A stretch of 11,258 nucleotides of DNA from positions 1 through 11,258 of the forward strand of contig JAJXYW010000094.1 in NCBI GenBank assembly GCA_021780415.1, written 5' to 3'. Below the pieces are notes generated by a model. That model saw nothing but the letters and a program-made list of their open reading frames with translations, was not told the DNA's origin and searched no databases. Made by a program: the position numbers and the translations under genes. Source of the DNA: Acidobacteriota bacterium (GTDB lineage: Bacteria > Acidobacteriota > Terriglobia > Terriglobales > Acidobacteriaceae). Positions within the stretch are counted from its first letter, which is position 1. Each line of letters starts with the position of its first letter. This document shows, one piece after another, positions 1-7,233 of this stretch.

Positions 1-940
1 AGAGGTCTTCGCGGAAGTTGCCGCGGGCGATCTCTTCTTCGAGGTCCTTGTTGGTGGCGGCGATGACGCGGGTGTCGACGTGGACGGGGCTGGAGGCGCC
101 GACGGGGTAGAAGCGCTGCTCGTCCAAGGCGCGAAGGACTTTGGCCTGGGTCTTGAGGCTCATGTCGCCGACCTCGTCGAGGAAGAGGGTTCCGCCGTCG
201 GCGCGCTCGAAGGTGCCACGTTTTTCAGTTGGCTGATTGGGACCGCCGGGGCCGGCGCCGTGGCGGTAGCCGAAGAGTTCGGTCTCGATGAAGTCCTCGG
301 GGATGGCGGCGCAGTTGAGCTCGACGAAGACGCGGTCGCGGCGGAGGGACTCGGCGTGCATGGTGCGGGCGATGAGTTCCTTGCCGGTGCCGGACTCGCC
401 GAAGATGAGGACGCGGCCGTTGGTGGGCGCCATGAGCTTGATCTGCTGGCGGAGGGCCTTGACGGAGATGGACTCGCCGGTGATGGTTCCCTTGGTGAGC
501 TGGCGGGAGAACTCCTGATTGTCTTCGCGCAGGTGGTGGGCCTGAATGGCGTTGCGGAGGACGAGCAGGGTGCGCTCCATGGAGAGAGGTTTTTCGAGGA
601 AGTCGTAGGCTCCGAGCTTGGTGGCGCGTACGGCGGCTTCGATGGTGGCGTGGCCGGAGATGATGATGACCTCGGGAGCGCCGGGGCGGGGACGGGAGGA
701 TCGGGTCTGGTCGCCGCGGATGGCGGCGAGGACGTCGAGGCCGTCGGGCTCTCCGCTGGCGCCGCCCGGGTTGGAGAGCCAGATGTCGAGGAGCACGGCC
801 TGGTAGTCGGCATCGCGGAGAAGCTCGAGTGCTTCGGCGGCGGTGCTGGCGGTGGTGATGACGTAGTCCTCTTCGCTGAGGATCGCTTCGAGGGATTCGC
901 GGATATCGGCTTCGTCGTCGACGATGAGAACGTGGTTCAT
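1..940 (-). CDS. ntrX: NtrX-like response regulator with AAA+ domain (3' part outside window)
   Basis: This is the first 313 residues of a response regulator; the gene continues past position 1. I translated it by hand from the ATG at 938-940. The receiver domain (about 1-130) has the acidic pocket D8/D9, phospho-acceptor D52 in a DIWL context, S95 and K117. It is slightly longer than usual because of Gly/Pro/Ser-rich insertions at about 56-66 and 76-88. The AAA+ domain carries Walker A GESGTGKE at 180-187 and Walker B LFLDE at 252-256. The GAFTGA loop that bacterial enhancer-binding proteins use to contact sigma-54 should lie near 228-233, but the sequence there reads [14 protein letters not shown] together with a missing GAFTGA is typical of NtrX rather than NtrC or AtoC. 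The kinase gene lies directly upstream on the same strand, as in ntrYX pairs. No Shine-Dalgarno precedes the start; a short frame ends across it with an ATGA overlap. A DNA-binding domain is expected off the edge but not seen. Confidence 0.88.
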   Translation of the reverse strand, partial: MNHVLIVDDEADIRESLEAILSEEDYVITTASTAAEALELLRDADYQAVLLDIWLSNPGGASGEPDGLDVLAAIRGDQTRSSRPRPGAPEVIIISGHATIEAAVRATKLGAYDFLEKPLSMERTLLVLRNAIQAHHLREDNQEFSRQLTKGTITGESISVKALRQQIKLMAPTNGRVLIFGESGTGKELIARTMHAESLRRDRVFVELNCAAIPEDFIETELFGYRHGAGPGGPNQPTEKRGTFERADGGTLFLDEVGDMSLKTQAKVLRALDEQRFYPVGASSPVHVDTRVIAATNKDLEEEIARGNFREDL

Positions 941-1008
941 AAGGGCAGAGTGTAGAGCGTAGAGCGTGAGGTGTAGAGAGATGCGATAGGCCGGATGCTG
1001 AGAGTCAT
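937..1008 (-). CDS. Possible 23-aa leader ORF overlapping the ntrX start
   Basis: In the 135-bp gap between ntrY and ntrX, an ATG at 1006-1008 opens a 23-codon frame. Its TGA stop (937-939) overlaps the ntrX ATG in a 4-base ATGA arrangement. ntrX has no Shine-Dalgarno of its own, so translational coupling through this frame would explain how it is started. The only candidate ribosome site for the small frame is a GAAGG some 13 nt upstream, which is poor. The frame also runs through an imperfect tandem repeat, so it may be chance. The peptide has no recognised family. Confidence 0.22.
   Translation of the reverse strand: MTLSIRPIASLYTSRSTLYTLPL
950..978. repeat. Imperfect 7-8 bp tandem repeat (GTAGAG units)
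   Basis: Units GTGTAGAG (950-957), CGTAGAG (958-964), a degenerate CGTGAG and GTGTAGAG (971-978) follow one another just upstream of the ntrX start. It looks like a small simple-sequence tract. It may be neutral, or it may set the spacing of the ntrY-ntrX junction. Confidence 0.4.
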
Positions 1009-1075
1009 GGTGATGCTGCTGCCTTCAATAGTACGTGTGGACTTCGGGGCTGATGGTTGGATGCGGTTGAGGGAG

Positions 1076-3478
1076 TCAGAGGGTTGAACTGAGGTCGCGG
1101 CTCTTCAAGGCTTCGGTGTTCGTGAGTTCGCCGGGCGTTGCTTCGAGGGGTTCGGTGGCGGGGCGGAGTTCGAGGATGAAGCGGGCGCCGGCGGGGAGAT
1201 TTTTCTCGGCGCGGATGGAGCCGTGGTGCTCCTGAAGGATCTTGGCGGCGATGGAGAGACCGAGGCCGGTGCCGCGCTGCTTGGTGGAGAAGTAGGGGAG
1301 GAAGAGGCTCTCGCGCATCTCGTCGGTGAGGCCGGGGCCAGTGTCGGCGATGGTGAGCTCGACCATGCCGGAGGGGAGAGCGCGGGTGGAGATGTGGAGC
1401 TCGCGGAGGAGGCTGTCCTGCATGGCTTCAGCGGCGTTGTCGATGAGGTTGGAGAGAGCGCGTTTGAGTGCTTCGGGGTCGGCGAGGACGAGGGGAAGGG
1501 TGGGGGCGAGGTTGAGGCGGACACGGATGTTGCCGAGGCGGCCGGCGAAGAGGGCGAGAGAGTTTTCGACGATGGTGGTGAGGTCGGCGGGTTGGGGCCG
1601 TGCGCTGGGGAACTCGGCGAGGGAGGAGAACTGGTCGACGAGGGAGCGCATGGTTTCGACGGAGGAGGAGATGACTTCGGCGGAGCGCTGGATGACGGCC
1701 GGGGAGGGAGTTTCGAGGTTGCGGTCGGCGAGGAAGGAGGTGAGCCGCGCGACGTGGCGGCGGATGAGCTCGGCGTTGAGCGAGATGGGGGTGAGGGGAT
1801 TCTTGATCTCGTGGGCGACGCGGCGGGCGACTTCCTTCCAGGCGCTTTGCTTCTGGGCGCGGAGGAGTTCGGTGGCGTCTTCGAGGACGAGGACGTAGCC
1901 GAGATGCTCGCGGTTGGAATGCTCGAAGCCGATGGTGGTGCGGCCTTCGAGGATGGCGACGGTGGCGGCGAGATGGAGGATGCCGGCGCTGGACTGCATC
2001 TGCATCTCGGAGGAGGCGGAGCCCATGCGGTGGGCGCGGCGGAAGATGTGGTCGAGGGCGTCGACGATGTCCTCCGGGAGAACGGCGGAGAGTGGGAGGC
2101 CGATGAACTGGCGCTGGCCGCCGGGGTCGAGCATCTCGGAGAAGGCGCGGTTGGCGAGCAGGATGTGGCGATCGGAGGAGAGGGTGACGACGCCGGAGGG
2201 GATGGTCTCGATGATGGTTTCGAGCTCGGTGCGGCGGGCCTGGAGGGCCTGGTTGAGGTCGGAGAGCTGAGCGGTGGAGCGTTCGGCGGTGGCGTGGGCG
2301 GTTTCTAGATCGGCGGCCATGGCGTTGAAGCTGGCTACGAGTTCGCCGAGTTCTTCGGTGGCGGACTGGCCGACGCGATGGGCGTAGTCGCCGGCGGCGA
2401 TGGCCTCCATGGCATCGGCGAGCGACTCGATGGGACGGGTGACCTGCTTGCTGAGATTGAGCGCGAGCCAGGTGCAGGCGAAGAGAGCGAGCGCGGTGAT
2501 GAGCAGCAGGAAGTCCATGTAGAGGCTGCGGATCTCGCGGCGTTCGCGGTAGAGGGTCCAGTAGGCGTCGGCGGACCTGCGGAGGCGGCGGGAGGTGGCG
2601 GAGATGCCGGGGGGAATGGGCAGACCGGCGACGATGAGGCCGCCGTGCTGGAGGCTGGCGGTGGCGAGGGTGTAGTCGGTGCCGGCGAGAGCGTAGAAGG
2701 ACTCGTCGTTGCGCTGCGCCGCCTGAAGGATTGCCAGCTCGGTGGGGCCTTCAAGAGAGGTGGAAGGGGTGGCGGCGCGCGGATCGGGGCTCTCGTCGGC
2801 GGAGGGTTCGGCGGGCTGAATGGAACGCAACTCGGAGTTGCCGGAAGGGCTGGAGGGAACGTGCAGGGAGGCGATGGCCTGGCCGTTGCGGTAGAGGAGA
2901 ACGAAGCCGCCCTGCAGGGTGATCTCATGGCTCTGCAGGATGCGGTTGATCTGGTCAAGCGCTGCGGGGGTGTGGGGGAGGGAGTCGTCGAGTGGGACGT
3001 TGGCGAGCTCGCTGGCCATGGAGTCGGCTTCGGAGCGCGCGTTGGCGGCGGCGTAGTGGTAGAGCTCGAGTGCCATGCTGTTGGCGTCGTTGTGCATCTG
3101 GGTGACGGGCTGGGAGAACCAGCGGTCGACGGCGCGATTCATCAGCAGATAGCTGAAGGCGAACATGAAGACGAGGGGGACGAGCGAGACAAGAACGGCT
3201 CCCCAGAGCATGCGGGTGCGGAGACGGGTGCCGAGGACGCGGCTGCGCTGATCCGCGTAAAGCTTGAGGACGTTGCGAACCAGCAATACCAGAACGGCGA
3301 CGAAGAGAAGGAACGCGATGACCGAGAGGCTGATGAAGACCAGCGTCTGGAGTGGGGAACTTGGATTGAGAAAGTTGACGTTGAAGGCGTTGAGTGTGGC
3401 AAGGGAGAGGAAGAGCAGCAGAAGGCACACGCTCAGCGTGATCACGATGACGCGACGCCGACTTGATCCGACTCTCAT
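1076..3478 (-). CDS. ntrY: NtrY-like membrane sensor histidine kinase
   Basis: This 800-residue protein is the likely sensor that phosphorylates the NtrX-like regulator encoded next. Three membrane segments sit at about 11-30, 46-67 and 92-113. They are followed by an extracytoplasmic stretch of about 200 residues with a Pro/Ser-rich low-complexity part at 208-245, a fourth segment at 321-341 and a HAMP linker at 342-393. A PAS-like domain (about 420-540) precedes the kinase core: H-box AHEIKNP with phospho-accepting H556, N-box SNLIDNAAEAM with N677 and N681, G1 box ADTGPGL with D712, and G2 box GTGLGL at 736-741. Length and domain order match NtrY of NtrYX systems rather than cytoplasmic NtrB. 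The ATG at 3476-3478 has only a weak, distant AGGA upstream. ald lies 114 bp upstream on the same strand, separated by a perfect hairpin. In proteobacteria NtrYX is linked to nitrogen, redox and envelope control; the signal here is unknown. Confidence 0.92.
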   Translation of the reverse strand: MRVGSSRRRVIVITLSVCLLLLFLSLATLNAFNVNFLNPSSPLQTLVFISLSVIAFLLFVAVLVLLVRNVLKLYADQRSRVLGTRLRTRMLWGAVLVSLVPLVFMFAFSYLLMNRAVDRWFSQPVTQMHNDANSMALELYHYAAANARSEADSMASELANVPLDDSLPHTPAALDQINRILQSHEITLQGGFVLLYRNGQAIASLHVPSSPSGNSELRSIQPAEPSADESPDPRAATPSTSLEGPTELAILQAAQRNDESFYALAGTDYTLATASLQHGGLIVAGLPIPPGISATSRRLRRSADAYWTLYRERREIRSLYMDFLLLITALALFACTWLALNLSKQVTRPIESLADAMEAIAAGDYAHRVGQSATEELGELVASFNAMAADLETAHATAERSTAQLSDLNQALQARRTELETIIETIPSGVVTLSSDRHILLANRAFSEMLDPGGQRQFIGLPLSAVLPEDIVDALDHIFRRAHRMGSASSEMQMQSSAGILHLAATVAILEGRTTIGFEHSNREHLGYVLVLEDATELLRAQKQSAWKEVARRVAHEIKNPLTPISLNAELIRRHVARLTSFLADRNLETPSPAVIQRSAEVISSSVETMRSLVDQFSSLAEFPSARPQPADLTTIVENSLALFAGRLGNIRVRLNLAPTLPLVLADPEALKRALSNLIDNAAEAMQDSLLRELHISTRALPSGMVELTIADTGPGLTDEMRESLFLPYFSTKQRGTGLGLSIAAKILQEHHGSIRAEKNLPAGARFILELRPATEPLEATPGELTNTEALKSRDLSSTL

Positions 3479-3544
3479 GCGAGCAAGTTTACTCGGTCCT
3501 GCGCGGATGGAGGGAGTTAAGGTTCGCAGGAGTGCCGGAATCCT

Positions 3545-3585
3545 CTACCCCATTCATGACAATCAGGCCGTCATGAATGGGGTAG
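3545..3585. repeat. Perfect 16-bp inverted repeat between ald and ntrY
   Basis: The arms at 3545-3560 (CTACCCCATTCATGAC) and 3570-3585 are exact reverse complements, separated by a 9-nt loop, AATCAGGCC. The element begins 8 bp past the ald stop and ends well before the ntrY start. Neither side has a T-tract, so it is not a standard intrinsic terminator. It could be an mRNA-stabilising or Rho-assisted 3' structure, a dispersed REP-like palindrome or an operator. Its perfection points to selection or recent insertion. Confidence 0.75.
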
Positions 3586-3592
3586 TTGGGGA

Positions 3593-4708
3593 TTAGGGAT
3601 GGAGGTGTTCGATGGAGGTGAAGTCGCGGTTCTGAGCGTGCGCGACGGCCTTGTAGGTGAGGAAGCCGTTGAAGGTGTTGACGCCTTCGGCGATGCCGGC
3701 ATCCTCGTGGATGGCGGTGCTGGCGCCGAGTCTGGCGAGCTTCATGACGTAGGGGAAGGTGGCGTTGGTGAGAGCCAGGGTGCTGGTGTTGGGGACCGCG
3801 GCGGGCATGTTGGTGACGCAGTAGTGGACGACGCCGTCGACGACGAAGGAGGGGTCGGAGTGAGTGGTGGGGCGTGCGGTTTCGATGCAGCCGCCCTGGT
3901 CGATGGCGACGTCGACGATGACGGCACCCTTGCGCATTTTGGCGACCATGGATTTGGTGACGATCTTGGGTGCAGCGGCTCCGGGGATGAGGACGCCGCC
4001 GATGACGAGGTCGGCCTGGGAGACGGCGCGCTCGACGTTGTAGGCGTTGGAGTAGAGGGTGTGGAGGCTGCCGGAGAAGATGTCGTCTAGCTCGCGCAGG
4101 CGGTTCAGGTTGAGGTCGACGAGGGTGACGCGGGCGCCCATGCCGAGCGCGACGCGGGCTGCGTTGATGCCGACGATGCCGCCACCGATGATGCAGACGT
4201 TGCCGGGAGGAACGCCGGGGACGCCGCCGAGCAGGACACCGCGGCCGCCGCGCTCGGATTCAAGATACGAGGCGCCGACCTGCACGGAGAGGCGGCCTGC
4301 GACCTCGGACATGGGGGTGAGCAGAGGAAGCGCGCCGGCCTTGTCGCGCACGGTTTCGTAGGCGATGCCGGTGACCTTCTGGGCGATGAGCGCGTCGGTG
4401 AGTTCGCGGACGGGAGCGAGGTGGAGGTAGGTGAAGAGCACGAGGCCGGGGCGGAAGTAGGGGTACTCCTTCTTGACGGGCTCCTTGACTTTGACGATCA
4501 TGTTGGCGGGGCCCCAGACGTCAGAGGCGGCGGCGACGATTTCAGCGCCGACGGCCTGGTATTCCTCGTCGTGGAAGGAGGATAGAGCGCCGGCGTTGTG
4601 CTCGATGAGAACCTTGTGGCCGGCATCAACAAGGGCTTTGGCGCCGGCTGGGGTTACGCCGACGCGGGTTTCGTGGTCTTTTACTTCCTTGGGAACGCCG
4701 ATGATCAT
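3593..4708 (-). CDS. ald: Alanine dehydrogenase
   Basis: This cytosolic enzyme catalyses the reversible NAD-dependent conversion of L-alanine to pyruvate and ammonium. The 371-residue length is standard for the family. The N-terminus reads IGVPKEVKDHETRVGVTP. Substrate and catalytic residues align with characterised Ald proteins at R15, K75 (in VKVKEP), H96 (in YLHLA) and D270 (in VAIDQGG). The Rossmann nucleotide-binding motif GGGIVG is at 175-180, with D198 at the end of the second strand to hold the NAD ribose. The ATG (4706-4708) has a good AGGAGA (4718-4723) 9 nt upstream. A TATACT hexamer on this strand at 4761-4766 could be the -10 element, but no convincing -35 accompanies it. The gene diverges from mreB and is followed by a perfect hairpin and then ntrYX. 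A shared nitrogen theme with NtrYX is possible but unproven. Confidence 0.97.
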   Translation of the reverse strand: MIIGVPKEVKDHETRVGVTPAGAKALVDAGHKVLIEHNAGALSSFHDEEYQAVGAEIVAAASDVWGPANMIVKVKEPVKKEYPYFRPGLVLFTYLHLAPVRELTDALIAQKVTGIAYETVRDKAGALPLLTPMSEVAGRLSVQVGASYLESERGGRGVLLGGVPGVPPGNVCIIGGGIVGINAARVALGMGARVTLVDLNLNRLRELDDIFSGSLHTLYSNAYNVERAVSQADLVIGGVLIPGAAAPKIVTKSMVAKMRKGAVIVDVAIDQGGCIETARPTTHSDPSFVVDGVVHYCVTNMPAAVPNTSTLALTNATFPYVMKLARLGASTAIHEDAGIAEGVNTFNGFLTYKAVAHAQNRDFTSIEHLHP

Positions 4709-4824
4709 GCCTGAATTTCTCCTGAGGGTGCTTCTACAGCCAATATTTCAAACGTCTTCGAGTATAGTCGCCCTGGGTTCCGAGCAGGAGAGGGGCTCGC
4801 AGGTCGTACAATGGAAAAGCCGGG

Positions 4825-4854
4825 TTGAGCCAAGACCCAATTTTTCACTATCTT
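4825..4854 (+). promoter_or_regulatory. Possible mreB promoter
   Basis: TTGAGC (4825-4830), an 18-bp spacer and TATCTT (4849-4854) give 4 of 6 matches in each hexamer. Transcription would start near 4861, just before the ATG candidates at 4873 and 4918. If real, the far-upstream TTG at 4825 cannot be the start of mreB. Confidence 0.3.
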
Positions 4855-4872
4855 AGGAAACCGATCGGTCTA

Positions 4873-5937
4873 ATGTCCTCGAAAAACTTTCAGATGCGGA
4901 CCTCGCGTGTGAGCAACATGCGATCCATCTTCTCGCTGTTCTCCAGCGATCTCGCGATCGATCTTGGAACGGCCAACACGCTGGTCTTCGCGCATGGCAA
5001 GGGCATCATTGTGAATGAGCCTTCGATCATTGCGGTGAATCGCATAACGGGCGAGGTGGAGGCTGTTGGCAAGGAAGCCAAGGAGATGCTGGGCCGCACG
5101 CCGGGCAACATCATTGCGATCAAGCCGATGAAAGATGGCGTGATTGCGGACTTCAAACAGACTGAGAAGATGCTGAACTACTTCATCCAGAAGGCGCATA
5201 ACCGCAAGATGATGGTGCATCCGCGGATCGTGATCGGGGTGCCGAGCGAGATTACGCAGGTGGAGAAGCGCGCGGTTATGGACTCGGCCTATCGGGCGAA
5301 GGCGAGCGAGGTTCACCTGGTGGAGCAGGCCATGGTGGCGGCGATTGGCGCCGGGTTGCCGATTACGGAGCCGGGCGGAAACATGGTCGTGGACATCGGC
5401 GGCGGAACGACGGACATTGCGGTGATCTCGCTGGCGGGAATTGTGTACTCGCGGTCGGTGCGGATGGCCGGCAACCAGATGGACGAAGCCGTGATGACCT
5501 ACCTGAAGCGGAAGTACAACCTGCTGATCGGCGAGCGGACGGCGGAACAGATCAAGATCGATATCGGGTCGGCCTATCCGCTGGACAAGCCGCTGTCGAT
5601 GGAGATCAAGGGACGCAACCTGATTGAGGGCGTGCCGAAGACGATTACGATCGACGACTCGGAGATTCGCGAGGCGTTGGGTGAGTGCATTGCGACGATC
5701 CTGAATGCGATTCGCGTGGCGCTGGAGCGGACGCCGCCGGAGCTCTCGGCGGATATTTCGGATCGCGGCATTGTGCTGACGGGCGGAGGTGCGCTGATCA
5801 AGAATCTCGATAAGCGCATTCGAGAGGAGACGGGACTTCCGGTGACGATTGCCGATGATCCGCTGGCGAGCGTGGTGCTGGGAACAGGGAAGATGCTGTC
5901 GGATTTCAAGCTGCTGCGCAAGATCTCGATCGACTAA
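4873..5937 (+). CDS. mreB: Rod shape-determining protein MreB
   Basis: MreB is an actin-like ATPase that forms membrane-bound filaments under the inner membrane and guides lateral cell-wall synthesis. All nucleotide-pocket motifs are visible: phosphate-1 DLAIDLGTANTLV near the N-terminus, phosphate-2 VVDIGGGTTDIAV in the middle, and the adenosine motif GIVLTGGGALIKN near the C-terminus. The start is uncertain. I chose the ATG at 4873 (354 aa) because an AGGA lies at 4855-4858, 14 nt away. The ATG at 4918 (339 aa, beginning MRSIFSLFSSDL) gives the usual family length and a short amphipathic N-terminal segment; it may be the true start although it lacks a ribosome site. The gene stands alone: no mreC or mreD follows, and a strong terminator begins 19 bp after the stop. 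The convergent gene beyond is unrelated. Confidence 0.96.
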   Translation: MSSKNFQMRTSRVSNMRSIFSLFSSDLAIDLGTANTLVFAHGKGIIVNEPSIIAVNRITGEVEAVGKEAKEMLGRTPGNIIAIKPMKDGVIADFKQTEKMLNYFIQKAHNRKMMVHPRIVIGVPSEITQVEKRAVMDSAYRAKASEVHLVEQAMVAAIGAGLPITEPGGNMVVDIGGGTTDIAVISLAGIVYSRSVRMAGNQMDEAVMTYLKRKYNLLIGERTAEQIKIDIGSAYPLDKPLSMEIKGRNLIEGVPKTITIDDSEIREALGECIATILNAIRVALERTPPELSADISDRGIVLTGGGALIKNLDKRIREETGLPVTIADDPLASVVLGTGKMLSDFKLLRKISID

Positions 5938-5955
5938 CAGAAATATCTGGAAGGG

Positions 5956-5985
5956 AAAAAGAGCCGCTGCGTGCGGCTCTTTTTT
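5956..5985 (+). terminator. Intrinsic terminator after mreB, probably bidirectional
   Basis: The stem GAGCCGC (5961-5967) pairs with GCGGCTC (5973-5979) around a TGCGT loop. It is followed by a run of six T (5980-5985) and preceded by five A (5956-5960), so it should work for mreB and also for the tlpA-type gene converging from the right. Confidence 0.9.
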
Positions 5986-6050
5986 ATTGGTGCGGAGATT
6001 GTGCGTGAGCCGATCTGTTGCCGAGACGATGGGGTGACGGGCGGTTGAGC

Positions 6051-6635
6051 TTATGGATGGGACACGAGGGATTGCAACTGCTGTTCCAGTTTGCCGAGGT
6101 CCGTCTGGCCTTCAAACTTGGCGCGCACCTCGCCGTTGCGATCGATGAGAAAGGTTACGGGCAGACCGAGGACTCCGCCGTAGAGTTCGCCCAGCGGCGC
6201 ATCGCCCATGGCGACGGGATAGTTCAAGTGGAGCTTGCTGTAGAGGCTGCGCACGAGAGCCGGGTCATCGTCCATGGAGATGCCGATGATTTGCAGGCCG
6301 CGTGGGCCATACTGGTTTTGCCAGGCGACGAAGCGCGGCATTTCAAGCTGGCAGGGAGCGCACCATGTTGCCCAGAAGTTGAGCAAAACGACCTTGCCCC
6401 GGTAGGCGTTGAGGTCCAGCTTGCGGTGGTCCAGAGTGGTGCGCACAAACTCGGGAGCCTTCTTGTTGACCAGCGTATCCGCAGCGAGAGCAGGACGTGC
6501 GGCGCTGGCTATGAGGCCGATTGCCACGACGACCACGAAGATGAGGCGCAGGGCAAGAGAGAGTCGGGCCGCCTGCGTTGGGTTGCAGGCGGCCGCAAGC
6601 TTCGGGGAGGTGGTTTGCTTACTGGGAGGATTCAA
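6051..6635 (-). CDS. Exported TlpA/ResA-type thiol-disulfide oxidoreductase
   Basis: This 194-residue protein has an N-terminal membrane or signal segment at about 28-52 (ending near ARPALAAD) and a thioredoxin-like AhpC/TSA-Redoxin fold. The redox motif WCAPC has cysteines C92 and C95, and the cis-proline loop GLPVTF has P159. Such proteins work outside the cytoplasmic membrane, reducing disulfides or delivering electrons, often for cytochrome c maturation or protection from oxidised thiols. The start is a TTG (6633-6635) lying inside the preceding rhodanese-like gene, a 17-bp overlap. An AAAGG about 8 nt upstream fits, and reading back in frame I found no ATG or GTG before a stop. The gene is therefore probably translationally coupled to its neighbour. 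It is the last gene of a three-gene minus-strand cluster and ends near the mreB terminator. Confidence 0.9.
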   Translation of the reverse strand: MNPPSKQTTSPKLAAACNPTQAARLSLALRLIFVVVVAIGLIASAARPALAADTLVNKKAPEFVRTTLDHRKLDLNAYRGKVVLLNFWATWCAPCQLEMPRFVAWQNQYGPRGLQIIGISMDDDPALVRSLYSKLHLNYPVAMGDAPLGELYGGVLGLPVTFLIDRNGEVRAKFEGQTDLGKLEQQLQSLVSHP

Positions 6636-7128
6636 CCGGATAGCCTTTGTCGACCCAGTCTGTGCCGAAGTTGTTGGCCAGATAGAGGACCTTCACGTTG
6701 GTGAAACCCATGGCCTGGAGTTGGTGGAACGCAGGGCCAACGTTGGGGCAGTGATTCCACGGGCAGCAGCCGCAGTAGAGCACGATGAGTTGCTTGTGCG
6801 AGACGGAAGCTACTCTGCTCTGCAGGGCCTGGAGGCCGACGGGTTGCGATCCTGGGCCGGTATAAACGGAGCCAGGAATGTGGCTCTCGGCAAAGAGAAC
6901 GCGCGAGCCTACCTGCAACATCAGCGGCCTGGAAGCGGCTGAGGATTTGAGCATATGAGCCAGAGCTTCAGGCTGAATCAACTGGGCCTGGGGAACCGAG
7001 AGGGCGCTCGCATCTCCGGGCGAAGACATGAACTGGGCTTTGCAGGAGGATGCCCCGAAGGCAACAGCAAGGGCCAATGTCGCCAGCCCGAGAGCTGAGC
7101 GCAGACGCGGTGTAACGGAATATTTCAT
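6619..7128 (-). CDS. Exported rhodanese-like protein with a four-cysteine active loop
   Basis: This 169-residue protein has a signal peptide (basic residues to R10, hydrophobic 11-25, then ASSCKA with C29). That could be a weak lipobox or a normal cleavage site. The rest resembles a rhodanese (sulfurtransferase) fold: a LQVGSR strand near 71-76 in place of the usual DVR, an AESHIPGSVY stretch at 80-89 and an active strand LIVLYC ending at C119. In place of the usual CxxGxR loop it has CGCCPWNHC, with C119, C121, C122 and C127. This could form disulfides, bind metal or carry sulfane sulfur; the exact chemistry is unknown. The start ATG (7126-7128) has GGAG 8 nt upstream. It lies between a membrane rhodanese and a TlpA-type thioredoxin and overlaps the latter, which suggests a shared extracytoplasmic sulfur or thiol-redox job, with the thioredoxin perhaps as its reductant. 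Confidence 0.82.
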   Translation of the reverse strand: MKYSVTPRLRSALGLATLALAVAFGASSCKAQFMSSPGDASALSVPQAQLIQPEALAHMLKSSAASRPLMLQVGSRVLFAESHIPGSVYTGPGSQPVGLQALQSRVASVSHKQLIVLYCGCCPWNHCPNVGPAFHQLQAMGFTNVKVLYLANNFGTDWVDKGYPVESSQ

Positions 7129-7233
7129 CGAATCATCTCCGCCACAAGTCTAATCGAGAATGGCGCATGAAGAGTGACGCGCCGATAAGGAAGAGGCGCG
7201 GAGAGAGGCCGATGCATTGAGCTTGCGGGGGCG

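Noticed and set aside
80..955. Long plus-strand open frame opposite the NtrX-like gene (Gly/Ala/Asp/Glu-rich)
   Set aside because: It is the antisense shadow of a gene with clear receiver and AAA+ motifs; low-complexity composition and no family resemblance.
1223..3466. Two long plus-strand frames (361 and 362 aa) opposite the NtrY-like kinase
   Set aside because: Gly/Glu/Val-rich antisense shadows common in GC-rich DNA; the minus strand carries complete kinase motifs.
3599..4090. 163-aa plus-strand frame opposite ald
   Set aside because: Asp/Gly-rich shadow of alanine dehydrogenase codons.
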